From NCBI GenBank assembly GCA_029891345.1, contig CM057003.1, positions 9,242,209 through 9,306,208 on the forward strand: a stretch of DNA of 64,000 nucleotides, read 5' to 3'. The translations under genes were made by a program, and so were the position numbers. The notes below the pieces were generated by a model. That model was not told the DNA's origin. It did not search any database and worked only from the letters and a program-made list of their open reading frames with translations. How positions within the stretch are numbered: the stretch's first letter is position 1; every line of letters starts with the position of its first letter. The stretch comes from Dryococelus australis (taxonomy: Eukaryota; Arthropoda; Insecta; Phasmatodea; Phasmatidae). This document shows, one piece after another, positions 33,801 to 46,316 of this stretch.

Positions 33801-35074
33801 ACAAATTCAAGGTGTTGCACTTTTAAAAAGACGCCTACGTATGGACCTAACCCTTTCAACATTGCTGAAAATTCTACTGAAAGCAGGCCAACAAGCCAAC
33901 ATGTGCAGTTAGGGGCAGTGTTTTTTAAACATTGACTTCAGTAATGCTCACTACTAATCGATAACAGTACCAATGAAGATTCTGACCGCCTACCACAATC
34001 CCAATTGAGCTTGATGTCACCTGGTCTACTCAGCTACTGTGAAGCAACATACTTGCCAGGTTGCAAAAAAAAATATTTTTTCTAAGTTTTAAGACTCAAG
34101 GATTATAATATCGTTTACTGATATTCCTCTTATGCGCATCGATTAATTAGGCACTAAACTGCACTCTGACCACTTTACATTACCCACGCCTATAAAACCT
34201 ACATTCAAAATCTGCATGCGCTTCCGGCACCTAATATATATTTAATATCACCGTAAGATTTTTATTACATTAAATTTGATTTTAATTTAAAAATTTATGT
34301 CATAACCAGTAGCTTGACCTCACTGTTAGGGAGCTATGAACTCTGGCATTAAGGAGATAAATCGCAGCTGCTAAAATTACAACTTCCCAAACTGCGTACA
34401 GAATATTTCATGAAGAAAATCTGCTGTGAACAAGTCATTAAAAAGTTTTAATCAGTAGTCGCAATAAATAAGTATTCGATTTTCATTATCACGTAATTTT
34501 TATCAAAAACCTTCAATCTATTTTTCATTAATAGTCACAACTTCACTAAAAATTCGGGTTCGATAATATTTTTAATTAGTTCATTAGTATTACTGTTACA
34601 ATTTCAATTAACTGTAAAACATATTTTAAACCAAGCTTTTATTTATAAATGAACTAAAAAGATAAAAATAATTATTGGAGTGGGTACAGAATTTGTAGAA
34701 TTTTAAAGACGTGGTCGAACAGCCGTAATAATCTTTCCTACAAATTAATATTTTTGTGTCAATTTTTATTTGGTATATGAAAGCTTGGCGCGAATAAAAG
34801 CCTTACGCAAGATATGTGGTTACTACGCTTACGCAAATGAGGTATACGATATATATTGCGCCAAGTTTTTATATGCTAAATAAAAATTGCCGACAAAATG
34901 TTGCATGCATGATAATGAAGGCATTGCGCGCCTTACACGAAAGAGATGAAAACGGTATGAAATAAAGGGGCAACACGATGCAAGCCAGAGAAGTAGTGGG
35001 GAAGAGAGAGTGAGAGGGAGAGACCGATAGCTACTGTAGTGTTGCGGTCTTTGATCTTGATATTCACAGGCGGT
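33801..35074. other. AT-rich, no gene seen
   Basis: No exon or repeat recognised. Overlapping minus-strand frames of 72 and 84 codons near 34829-35151 cross a GAGAG-rich patch and are not convincing. Confidence 0.45.
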
Positions 35075-35480
35075 ATATTCCATTCACCGCTGCTTCCAAC
35101 TTTTCTGAGCCCGTGCTGAAGTTCTACTTCCAGTATAATCCTCCATCTCATGCAAACAAAACTTAACTACGTCTAGAGAATTGCACCAAAGGGAAGACAC
35201 ACCACTTTAGTGCACACTCAGTGTAATAATTATGCATAAGAACTATTTATTACTAGGCATTACCAACACTTAATTATAACTGAAAGATTGCAATTTATTA
35301 CTAAAACATATGTTAAAAGTTCAATTTAACCAAAAATACACTATGTTTATGTTAACACAAGTATAAAACGTTTGTGACACGTGACATGTTTAGGAAACAA
35401 CGAAGAACGTCATACACGGGGTATTTTTTCAAAAAGTATGATTCAAAAGTTGTAAAGAACCCGCGAATAGGGTGTATCAC
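35075..35480 (+). mobile_element. MITE type C copy
   Basis: Left end ATTCACCGCTGCTTCCAACT then TTTCTGAGCCCGTGCTG. The interior has 'TTGCACCAAAGGGAAG' and 'TTACTAGGCATTACCAACAC'. The distal end is 'ATTCAAAAGTTGTAAAGAAC' then CCGCGAATAGG. Confidence 0.85.
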
Positions 35481-36315
35481 GCCATTTGCAGCCTCCGCCG
35501 AACATAAGTGCAAGTCGAAATATTTTGTATGATGAATCGTCTTTGGGTGAAACTATCGCCTGTTCTATCGATTAGAATCGAGGCCGTGACTTTACAATCA
35601 ATGTTCTACAATTTGCAAATGAAAGCACCGAGTACTGATCTTCTTTTGCGTTTATGTATGTGCGATGAAATGTAAATAACTTTGCACACAGCAAAAACGA
35701 ATTGTTCCATTTGGTGGTAGTTAAATAGCAAGACTGAGACCCAGCTTCGTTACCATTACGTTTGAAATATACTCCTTTACAGAGTCTCATGGTAACTGAT
35801 ACCACAGATTTCATATAACAAATCACACTAATTTAACTCTCGATAAATGAATAATAATCTATTCCAGCACCTAGCTTTTTACTTATAAGCAATATTCACT
35901 ACATTTCATAATTATTTTAATAACTTATGTTTATATGTTTTTTGGTGCTGAGGTATGCCATGGGTAGAGATAATTCAAAAGTAATTCGGTGTTTGGTTAT
36001 TGGTAATAGCTCATTTGCAGTTTTCTGAAACTATACGCCTTTTTTCTTTCTATAAACTTACAGACCTTGCCTTACCTAAGACAAAATTTTTTACAAAAGC
36101 ACATATCTTAGTAACAAATGAATCCAAGATGTATTACTTATTTCCCTTTCTCTTGTATTGAATCGTACCACAGTTACTTGTGGGTAAGTCAGTTTACCAG
36201 TTGTCCCAAAGTAATGCTTACACTCTTTGAACGAGGACAGCAGAAGAGCCATTACAGACAATCTGATGGGACTGCTTGTATCTGACAATATAAGGGCAAC
36301 GTTGGATGTGTGAAA
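35481..36315. other. No gene seen
   Basis: AT-rich. An 84-codon minus-strand frame has no motif. The right part may belong to the decayed transposon that follows. Confidence 0.4.
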
Positions 36316-36319
36316 AGGT

Positions 36320-36690
36320 CAATAACAGTTACAGATGTTCATAAATGTCCATCATCAGCAGCAAGACATCGTCTGAAATGCGTTAGAACACAACAACAAA
36401 CACAGATAACATTTTCCATGGAAGTGTATTTACAAGTGGTCACAATGACGTATCTTATGGCCTACAGCGACCGTGACGTTGTGACTTACAAAGTATTCTT
36501 TGGCGTTCTCCGCAGATAAAAAACAAATTGCGTTCAGTCTGGAGATCTGGGTGGATACAAAACACTTCCTAGTCGCCTCATCCACCTCCCAATAAATGTT
36601 TCATCCAGGAGTGACAATGCGTCTCCATGGTAGGTAATTTGGCGGTTCACCTTCCTGTTGGACAAGGTGGGTGGATTTGGTGAACAGCTG
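36320..36690 (-). pseudogene. Decayed Tc1/mariner-type (DDE) transposase fragment
   Basis: Read on the minus strand in shifting frames, 36680-36500 gives FQQEGEPPN, then an ETFIGRW-like stretch, then PPRSPD followed by a stop. Downstream, about 36420-36330, come MENVI and an RTHFRRCL…DDGHL-like stretch. This is the C-terminal catalytic block of IS630-Tc1-mariner transposases of the DDE_3 type: FQQDGAPPH-like, FPGRWIG-like, WPPRSPDL-like and a C-terminal RGGHL-like end. Several stops and frameshifts make it a pseudogene. I saw no inverted ends. Nothing shows it mobilised the MITEs here. Confidence 0.75.
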
Positions 36691-37196
36691 GCACAATATT
36701 TTCCCAAAACATTATACGATAACTTCCACCTTTTTCTTATTTCACATGCGCTTATTTTTTACTCGTGTTTAAGATTATAGTTATGCGAAAGCGTTTATAA
36801 GTAATCTTTTGTTTTGTTTTTTTTTTTTTACTTTCCCTGACTCTTTGCTTGGTTATGATGTTACATGAAACACATGTTCTGTAATGGATGTTACAATTGT
36901 GTTTACACTTGCGAGTGATCGTCTGACCACTTTACACGCTGCTTGGACTCTATAAGCATTTGCATACTCCAGCGATCATTCCGTTCGAAGCATGATTACT
37001 AGCTGTGACCATTTTTGCCACATACGAAAGGCCTTAACTAAGCTACAATAGAATCAATGGTAAATGATTGTTAATTTATTATAACGTTTCCACCAGGACA
37101 ATAAAAATTTTTAAAAAAATCGTAGCATTAAATACAACTAAACCTCACCAGACTCACTAAATACATGCGTTTTATTTACATTGTAATTCTCCTATA
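36691..37196. other. No recognisable feature
   Basis: May include the 5' remainder of the transposase pseudogene. No motif identified. Confidence 0.35.
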
Positions 37197-37546
37197 AGCC
37201 GTTCGGGGTTAATTAATATCTTTTTTAATCAACCTTTGAAAAATGTATCTGCCATTACCTGCACAAATTTTAACGGACTCGGTGACTGGCATGCGCCCAG
37301 TAATGTTGGCAACGTTGGAGGGAAAGTAATTTTTTGTCTTAACACTTAAATAAATAAATTTATTTTGCTTATAGTTTTTTAAAGCGGAAAATATTTACTT
37401 TTCAAATAATCTCTCTTTTCCACATTACCGACGCATGGATAAAGTGATCTGGTCGATGCCAACGTTAATTTTACGTATCTCACAAGGATAAACTATCTGC
37501 ATGCAAGTAGATCTTATGGAGGGCTTTAAAAAGTGCTCAGTTTACC
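37197..37546 (-). mobile_element. MITE type A, copy 7, left end eroded
   Basis: The interior has 'GCATGCGCCCAGTAATGTTG' and 'GCATGCAAGTAGATCTTATG'. The right end is GGGCTTTAAAAAGTGCTCAG then TTTACCGTGGATAA. The left end is reduced to AGCCGTTCGGGGTTAAT. Confidence 0.8.
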
Positions 37547-38905
37547 GTGGATAATTCCATGCTCTTATTTTCACCACCGAAATGCGCCGACAAACTGCAA
37601 ACACACACGAGCCTGTTTCCTCCGCTACGGGAAGAATCAAGGAGGCGAAACTACTTCAAAGACCGCATTACAAGCTCGAGAAAAGTGAAGGGTGGTGGGG
37701 GGGATAGATGCGGGGGTAAACGGGGTTAGAGAAAGAAAGGCCGGGAAAGCGTCAGGCCTAAGTATGACTTAAAAGCGATCCTGGAGACGCCCCCGCCAAA
37801 AACCTTGACTGTAACAGCGAACTTCACAAGAAAGCAAGGGATTAGGCCCTTACGCAACTGATAACTTTAACGTTTGACTTTACATTTGCTTTCCAACATG
37901 TTGTTTGTTATGGAACTTGACACAATTGTAATGCCAATGGTAAAATCATGCACTCTTGACTTTACGATTTCGAATATTTGAAATTTAATGTCAAATTCAA
38001 GCAGCCATTTTGCCAAGAATTTAACAGAGGTTATGTGGAAATTACATTATTTTATTGTAGGGCGATTTTAAGCTCGGTATGTTGAACAAAGTTCCTCTTA
38101 AATTAAATAAATGGCAAACAAATATAATGTGAAGAGGAAATATATGAATTGACACATTTTAATAAAGTAAACAAGTCAGTTTTTTGTTTTGAAATAAACT
38201 TTCAATGTAAAATTTTATCCTATTTAAAAAAGGTACTTAAAATGTATTCCCGGATAATATAATTACTTACTGAACAATATAGACACTTTTATAAAGATCG
38301 CAGAACCAATGTTCAATTATCTGAACTCTGAGTTTACAATATTGTATTGTGTATTGGTGGTTTCGTCAGAGGAAAGAAAACTTAAAGTCAAATGCTAAAA
38401 TTTTCTATTGTGTAAGATCCTTTATTTTCCAGGGGAGAAAAGTTTCCGCCCGACTTGTTACTTGGGACGGTTTCGTGGAGTAGTTGGGCTGAAGATGGGG
38501 AAGGGGGGAAGGAGATGGGGGAGGGATAATGTAACGATGCAGTTACGGCAGGGAAGCTGCGGGATTATATTTAGTGTCTGGGAAGAAAGGAGGAGCCGGC
38601 TATGTCTGACACCGCGGGCATGGTAATGAGAACTCTGGCCTGGCCCCCGGGTAAACCACGTGCGGTGACATCGCGTTTCAACCATCCCCCAACACCCTTC
38701 CCCACCTACTCCAAAATCCTTTACAACCCCCTGAGGAGGGCCTAGCGGAAACTTTACACATCCCAGAACTGCAACCCGCGCAACCGGAGAAAAGTACGGG
38801 CTAGGTAATTATTGCGCCGGGCAGGACATCGTGATCTGTTGGCAGAGAAAAATGGGTGGGAGACATTTTCCTTGCCATAACACGCCAGAGCAAAACAGCT
38901 ATATG
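37547..38905. other. Mixed composition; two G-rich patches, no gene recognised
   Basis: Purine-rich, G-rich patches lie at about 37690-37745 and 38480-38530. Short frames across them have no family motif. The remainder is AT-rich. Confidence 0.4.
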
Positions 38906-39317
38906 CTGTTCATGGCAAACTAAGCCATTTTGAACGTCCTGTCTAAGATATACTTGTATGTAGGGTGTATATTCTTCCGTAGGACGTATAATTAGCATTA
39001 CCATGAGCCTCATCACTATCCATGCGTCAGTAAAGGGAAACTGAAATTATTAGAAAAGTAAGAATTTGCAAATATGCTCATTTTTACAATTTTACGCATA
39101 AAAAATATAAAACGAAACAAATAATTTAAATAAATACATACTGTTAGCTAACACATTTTGTTTGACGTGAAGATACGAAACTACTTTCCCTCCATCATTA
39201 TCAACTTTACTGGGCTCATGTCACTCAGGGCACCCTGTTAAAATATATGCAAGTAGGAGCACTTACTTTTCTCTAGGGTTGACTTCAAAAGTGCTCACTT
39301 TATCGTGGACAACCTTT
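38906..39317 (+). mobile_element. MITE type A, copy 8
   Basis: Left end GCTGTTCATGGCAAACTAAG then CCATTTTGAACGTCCTG. The right end is TTCAAAAGTGCTCACTTTAT then CGTGGACAACC. The interior has the standard 'TCAACTTTACTGGGCTCATG'. Confidence 0.9.
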
Positions 39318-39894
39318 ATACAGTTTTAACATATATTCCCTCTTTTCTTTCAACTTTTGCTGAGGAGGAATCAGTGACTTTGAGCGCAGGATCACTAAAA
39401 GAGAACTTCCTTATGCAAGAGCAGCCTATCATTTGTACGATAGGGGTAATCGCATTAAAACTCACAAATAAAGAGTATAAAACCTTACTCGACGTTTCCA
39501 GTGGACTTTTACGTACAAACAATTGTCCGAAATCGCCCGCACGTACAAAAACATTTTGAAAAAGCATTCTGACGCATGAGAGCGTAAATGAATTAAGATG
39601 ACTATTCAGAGATGGAATTCATCACACCTGCTCAAATCGGTATTTTTCACAATCTGTAATTCGAGCCAAAGATATATAATGTAAATAAGACGGTGAACTC
39701 AGCGTAAAAGAAATTATAACAGTAAATAGTGGACGAAGATAGACCTAAATTAGTTAAGGGATATTAGCATAATCATTTTAATAAACTGTTCTTAGAATTA
39801 AATTCAACCAATTACGTAAGGGAGTAAAACTAGCTATAAGTTACTGTTAAATGATGAGTCAACTTTCCTTTACATGATGCAAATAAATTTTAGT
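39318..39894. other. No recognisable feature
   Basis: Overlapping 84- and 83-codon frames on opposite strands at about 39305-39567 have no motif. Confidence 0.4.
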
Positions 39895-41710
39895 AAATTT
39901 CTTGAAAGCTTAGATGTTAGGTAGGCATTAACGTCTCATTGACAGCAATATCATTACAGATGAAACCAGAAACATTTGAGAGAGTACAGAGACAATTAGA
40001 ATACGCGAGTGACTTACCCAGGATTCGAATTCAGAAAAACAAAAAATTAAGCTAGCTGGCAATCCACTGCATCACGGAGGTAGGATTCGGAGCATCGATT
40101 TCGGATGTAATCAATCTAATGGTTTTAATGATAGGGTTCACTAACCTGAAATGTTTACTTGGCCATCATTTTGAAAATAAGTGTCTGAGGCTCTAAAACG
40201 CACAAGTTTACATGACCTACCATAACGCTACTTCTGTGGAAAAATTCGATGGAAATCTGTTGATTGGTCTCCGAGATATGGCATTAAAACCTAATTTTCT
40301 AACATGGGACTATATTACAAAATTAGTTCAAGAGGCTCTGCACACGAGGTTTGTAATAGATGATGTCAGCATAAAAAGTTTAATTAAAATTGTTAAATTT
40401 TTGAATAGTTATGCCAAAAATATGTAAATATTTATATGGCCGCCATTTTTAAATAATTTCTAGAACCCATCTAGATCATGTAACTATACTTGGCCTTCTG
40501 TAGGTGTGCAAAATTTTCTGGAAACTAGTCGAATTATTCCGCAAATATTACATAATGTTCAGTTTACTCACCTGACTCTACTTTGTAAAAAAAATCTTGC
40601 AAAGGAGGATCTCTATATGCCTGTCGGTTGTTTGGTCCTCGGGATACGGCATGCAACCTCCATTGATCATGTGACGGTCTTCATAAATGGAGGTAGAAAT
40701 ATTTATATATTAGCACATTTGAATATTGAGATAGATAAAACAAACTAAGTTAAATTAATATTTTTACATAGTTTCGTAGATATATCACACTAAGCTAAGA
40801 TGTTCGTGTATGATAGTACAACTTCTTAGCCAAATTTGAAAGAAATAGGTTAATTATTTCCCAAGATACGGCATAAAAACTATATTATTTCACGTGGGGC
40901 TATCTTACAAAATGGCAGAGAAATGAGGCTTTGCATAAACAATTTTGATGTATACAACTGATACTGTCAGCATACAAAATTAAGTTGAAATTAATTTTGC
41001 AGTTTCGTAGCTAAAAAATTTGGAAATAAAATTATTAGATAGAAGCCATTTTGAAAATATGTTCGTCTGACCAACTCAAAATGAATTACTTTACATAGCC
41101 TGCCACAGTGCTAAATAGTTTGCCAACTTTGGTAGGAATCGGAAAATTGTTTCCCGAAATATGATATAAAAACTTTATTTATTCGTTTGGTACTATCTTA
41201 CAAAATGGAGGACAAAGGAAGCTCCGTGTACACATATTTTATGTTTGCTATATATACTTCTAGCATACAAAGTTAAGTTAGAATTGATTTTTTTTCGAAG
41301 ATACAGCATACTATGCCACAATATTTAGATAGCCACCATTTTGAAAGTAATTGCATGATATACTTGTAACATATTGCTATATATTAACTGCAGCAGTACT
41401 ACTTTACTGCCAAATTACACAGAATTTTTTAATTCGTGAAGCGCTATCTTACAAAATGGAGGACAAGAGTTATGTTTCTGGTTTATTTGACGCCCCTAAT
41501 CCTACCTCCGTGATGCAGTTGATTGTAATATAGTTAAATTTTACGACTTTTTTTGCATTCGAATCCCAGGTAAGTCACTCGTGTATTTTAATAGTGTTGT
41601 AATTGTTTCACATGTGTCTGGTTTCATCTCTAATTATATTTCTGTCAATGAGACGTCAACGCCTATCTACCATCTACACTTTTAAGAAATTCACTCAAAT
41701 TTATTTGCAT
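39895..41710. mobile_element. Composite element: inverted tRNA-headed repeats around tandem core
   Basis: The left arm (39895-40085) and right arm (41495-41710) are inverted copies. Each has, from its inner edge outward, CCTACCTCCGTGATGCAGT (A-box-like), a B-box-like TTCGAATCC, GTAAGTCACTCG-type sequence, and a conserved GACGTCTCATTGACAG-like motif (left arm reads CTGTCAATGAGACGTTAATG inverted). The 1.4-kb core has at least four diverged repeats marked by CTATCTTACAAAATGG at about 40309 (variant), 40902, 41190 and 41447. Recurring 'GCCATTTT(T/G)AAA' phrases lie between them. Frames of 60 to 80 codons in the core are short and unrelated to known families. It could be two SINEs that landed head to head, or one foldback-like unit. 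Confidence 0.7.
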
Positions 41711-44700
41711 CCATATAGAGGAAAGTAGGCTCATTAGTTATCAATAACTTCTTGTTATTTTCTTTACATGCCCATTCGTGTTTTTAAAAGGCAGTTTCTT
41801 TTGAATTCTTAATTTGTACAGTCACTGCAGTGAGCATAAATAGCTTGTACAATTAAAAGAACTACAAGTAAGAATGTTTTTCATTTGGCAGAATGTAATC
41901 AATGTGGAAAAATTTTCATCCAAGGGTGTGAGGACTTCTTAAACCAGATTATTTATTTTCAAGTTATTCGCAGATATCGACGTCGTAGTTTCATTGTAGG
42001 TAATTTAAAACTTAGCAGACTATTCAATACATTGAGAATACATTAAAATCATTATGGTTTATGTGGCTTTAGTTGCATTTTTTCGCATATTCTGCAAAGA
42101 CACTTTCTATTTTACACACCTGACGAAACAATGTTCATAACACGCTTAGATAGATCAGGTGAAAATTCTAGTAATGTTTATTTAAAAATGCAATCTAATG
42201 ACAGGTTATAGAATATAATTTTTGAAATCAAGATAACTTTAACGCCAGGTTTGCACTTCATCCACAAAAATGCCTAAATAAAAGCTAAATTTCTTTTCTT
42301 GTAATAATTGCATACTATCGCAGTATTTCCTTACTCTTTACATAACCTATGGCATTAGTGATATAGAATATTCCTGGCGTGATGAAACGGAGGATCCGTC
42401 ACGTGAGGATGCTTGTATGTAAATTTTCTTTTTGTAGATTCGAACGCCTCCGCGACTGGAGTCGCGTCGACCTGCAAAGCGGAGGTGTGCGGCGGGTTGC
42501 CGCCCGGGAGAAAAGTTAAGGAGTAAATAAGCTGGTTGCCTGTGACTGGCCGGGATTTCGCATCCAGTTCCAAATGTATTAAGAAAAGAGGGCTCTGCCA
42601 TAGCGTAGACAGCGCTGGAAGTATGGTCTCCGGGAAGGCGTATGGCCAGTGGAAGGGATCAGGCTGATATAAATGCAGATGCAAGGACAGTCCTCGGGGA
42701 GACGATCCCAGCCGGCGAGCTGGTTGTGCTTGGAGGCGAGTGGTGCCGCCCGAGAGACGAAGATGGAGACGAGGAGACTGCGCTTCGTGAAGGATAAGTA
42801 TAATGCTGGTAGCTGGGACTTATATAAAAAATTCTCTATCGGCGAAGGTGTCAAGAACGGGACTTGGAAAATATCCCATCGTAAAGAGTTTGAACTTAGT
42901 CTGAGAATGAGAGGCAAATGGGACGTAGCAGAATTTTCGGTCGTAGCACGACTTTGATTATTTTTCTCCCCGGTGCTCGGAAAAAGACTTAGTCATTTTT
43001 AGGTGTGATTTGGACATTTTCTGCGGCTGTTCGACTTTGTTTATTCTCCCTAGTGTTTGAGAAGGACTTAGTAGATATTTGTGAGGCGGTTTTGAACTTT
43101 ACCTGTGAATGCAAGCTCTATGGATCTTAGCTGTTTTGAGCAGTATTACGCCGATATCGATTATTCTTTTTCTCAGTGTTCGGAAAAGAAAGAAAATTAG
43201 CCTTCGGGAGGGGCAGATTTCGGCTGATGTGAAATTTCACGCTGTGTTTAAGGGAACTATGGGACTCGGACAAATGGGAATTAAGTAGTGTATTACTAAA
43301 GCCGAGTATGTTGAGAAGTATTTCCATTAAAGGAGTAGTAGGAAACTTGGCCTTCGATTTCGGCTTAGCCATAAACTCTGAAGAATTAGACTGTGCCTTG
43401 ATGTGGAAGTAGTGCAAGCAGAGGGTTCCCTTGACATTTTTGGACTAAACGGACAGTGTACTTTTGGAAGAGTTCATTGTTGGCATTGGAGAAAGAAGAC
43501 GACAATGACTATGTTTGTGGGGATTCGCGCTTGTTAAGATGTTTATCTTCATGGTAATATTGGTAATGATGGGGTATGATGTGGTGTGTGTGGTGTGATG
43601 GTCTTTGGATTGAGGTTGTACGAGTGGAGGAGAGGAAAGTAGGGGACAATATCCCTTGCCTGCTCCTCCACAATTTGGTGTGTTTGTTGGTGAATGACGT
43701 CGAGGGGCAACTGGTGTTCATGCGGGGAGCATACCCCTAGGCTCCCTCAGCTGCTGTATTGAGAGGCTGGCGATCCAGGGCAATACCGCCACGTTCCTGG
43801 AAGTAGGTGGAGAGAATATCCTCAGGCCTGGTTGGATCTGGATGGTGCATTGTCGTGTAATGTTTTGAATGACCGAGAGTGAGAACGTGGTATTTCTATC
43901 TTAAAATTGGGGGTTATAAGGGAAGGTTGTTAAAGCCAGCTCTTGGAGATCATCCCTCTGGTTGACATCTTAGAAGTTTTTTAAAATAGGCACCAAAGTT
44001 GTAAATACTGGTTTTGTGGGATTTTTAAATAAAGGTGTGTAATTATCATTCTTGTGAGGTGTAAAAAATGTAAAGTACCTTTTTGAAATGTCATTTTCAG
44101 GACACTAGGAAGGTCTTGGAGTAAGTATTAATAGTGCATTGGATAAGATTGAGTGTAACTCTGTGTTTGAACCTTTCAAACTTTTTAAATGTCATTTTAA
44201 GGCGGCATTAGATACTGAACGTGTTGTAACCTAGTGCTAATGTATTGTAAAAGTGGCTATAAGCAAAGATAATGCTTTTGAAGCTTAGTAGCCGAGCAAA
44301 GGTTGTGTTTACAGGTTTAAACCGCTATTTGTTTGGGCGAAGTAGCAAATATAAAGTATTGGTAAAAAAATATAATAATACTGAGATGTTTAAAATATAT
44401 ATTTTAAGATGTTTTGTTTGGCGAATACCCAGTGTTGGTCAAAGTTTTTATTATAATGTTTTTCCCTGGGTAAACGTTTGTAAAATGCTTGAAATTAAAA
44501 TGATGTTGATGGGTGTTATTTTCGAAAGAGCTATTTTCAAGTTTTCAGTGATTGTGTTTTCAAAGATCATGTGCCTGAGAGTTCATCTATTAAAAGAAGA
44601 TGTAATTCTGAGCGGTTGATCTTGAAGAGTTCAGTAAATTCATTGAAACCTGAGTTTCTATGGGAGTTTTGGTTTTGATAATGTTAAGAGCCTTTCCCCC

Positions 44701-45732
44701 AATTTCCGGACAGGGTTGAACGCACTACAGTCTAACAAAAGAACCTATCCTGATGATGTTTTGCGAGGAATGTTTTTTTGAGAACCCATCCTTTTTCCCG
44801 AACCTTTCTCGAAAATGATATAAAAGGAGGGTTTGGATTGAGGTTGTGCTCCTGGTGTAAGGCCCAGGGGGGGGGGCACAGTGATTTAGATTGTGCTTGT
44901 TCTTTGTTTTGTTTGTTTCCTTTTTAGTACAGTCCATATTTGTCAGATTGCCAGCTGTGTTACTACCAAGTTCTTGTCTTTTTTATTGTGATTATTTCCT
45001 TGTGATGTCTTGTTTACTAAATGCATTAAATCGTACGCGTCATATTTTGCAATGGCCAAAAACCATTCTAATTATTAAAGTAATATAACTATACTAGCGT
45101 CATTATACTTAAAGGATAAGATCGTTTTAATGGAAATTTTGATCAGTATATTAACCCGTTTAGTCACCGTGTCCACAAATGTGGACACGTTGCAAATTAA
45201 TGAAAGTTATGACCGGAACTATAACCAGCAGGGCACCAGTGCCCAGTCTTTGGTGCGACTAATGTTATTTGTGTATTTTTCTACACCTTTCTGATATGAA
45301 TGGTTAATGCAAATATAATTTAACAAGCCCCGTGTTGTTCAATGGTTGAGAAATAATGCTTAACGCAAGTACAGTCCATACCAAAAAATTAAGTGATTGT
45401 GACACTTCAAGTCGGAAATTAATGTTTGACTGAACGGGTTAAATTCCATCCCATATACCGCCAAATTATGAAGTTAAAATAATGAGTACTGTAGACATCA
45501 AGTGAAGTTGGTGAATGCTTTTACGCGAAATATGCTGTGAGTCCGAGACATTTAAGTGCTTCTTTTAGCAGAATGAAGACAGAATGACATTTTAAACTAT
45601 ACTGAAGTTAGTGAGAAAAAATAATTAGCTTCTGTGGTTTTGTTTAACCCTTTTCCGAAAAGATTCTTAATTATTTTAGACCTGATTACAACAGTAATTG
45701 TTTATGCTCCAGTTACTAAAATTAATGTAGTT
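41711..45732. other. 4 kb without a recognised gene; possible retroelement leader
   Basis: A more GC-balanced, G/T-rich part spans about 42340-44900. A phrase 'CGGAAAA…GACTTAGT' with CTCCC(C/T) before it recurs in diverged form at about 42966, 43050 and 43165. Frames of 94 to 115 codons (42673-42957 and 44272-44619 plus; 42347-42917 and 43127-43417 minus) match nothing I know. An untranslated leader or LTR of a retrotransposon is possible, but no LTR pair or primer-binding site was found. Confidence 0.35.
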
Positions 45733-46316
45733 AGATTCTGTTCACTGTTTTTTTCACACTTCTTGAATCGAACCTTTGAAAAAGCACACCATGCATGATG
45801 CATAGGTCATTCACGGTAAAGTGAGCACTTTTAAAAGCCTTCTCAATTGGAATAATAGCTAATAAATATATTTTATTTGCCCCTTAGAACGTAACTTCAG
45901 AGTGCTGTGGAATATGCACACTGAGTTTGCTACCTACACGGAAATATTTATATTAAATTTTTGTCGAAGGTAAAAAAGTTGCTAAAAGAAAAAAGTAAGT
46001 AGGTATTCAAAAATGCTCACTTTAACGTGAACAGCCTAGGAAATTTCACTTATTTTCATGTGTTATTTATATTCCACTTAATGTGAATAAAAACTCTGAT
46101 AAAATACACGTGCTGGTAATACCTACTAATAAATATTTCTCACTAAAAATATTATTTAACTGAGTGCTCACGGATGCGATGCGTTGCCCCTTTCGTGTAT
46201 TTGTTTTACTCGGTTAACCTTTGTTTGCATGAGGCGGAGGAATAGCTAAAAAAAAAGTAGGACATATGCAGGGCTTCAGAAATGTTGGAAGTGATGCCAT
46301 TAACTATACAAGATAT
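45733..46316 (-). mobile_element. MITE type C, split by a type B insertion
   Basis: The left part (45733-45803) has the distal end 'TTCTTGAATCGAACCTTTGA' and 'CACACCATGCATGATG'. The right part (46042-46316) has 'CGTGCTGGTAATACCTACTA' and the proximal end 'GCAGGGCTTCAGAAATGTTG' then GAAGTGATG. Removing the intervening type B element restores continuity. Confidence 0.82.
45806..46041 (-). mobile_element. MITE type B, copy nested in type C
   Basis: Left end GGTCATTCACGGTAAAGTGA then GCACTTTTAAAAGCCTT. The right end is CAAAAATGCTCACTTTAACG then TGAACAGCC. TA flanks both ends inside the type C element, which fits a TA target duplication. Confidence 0.9.

Noticed and set aside
42340-44900. LTR retrotransposon
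   Set aside because: A repeated leader-like phrase was noticed, but no LTR pair, primer-binding site or polyprotein could be found.
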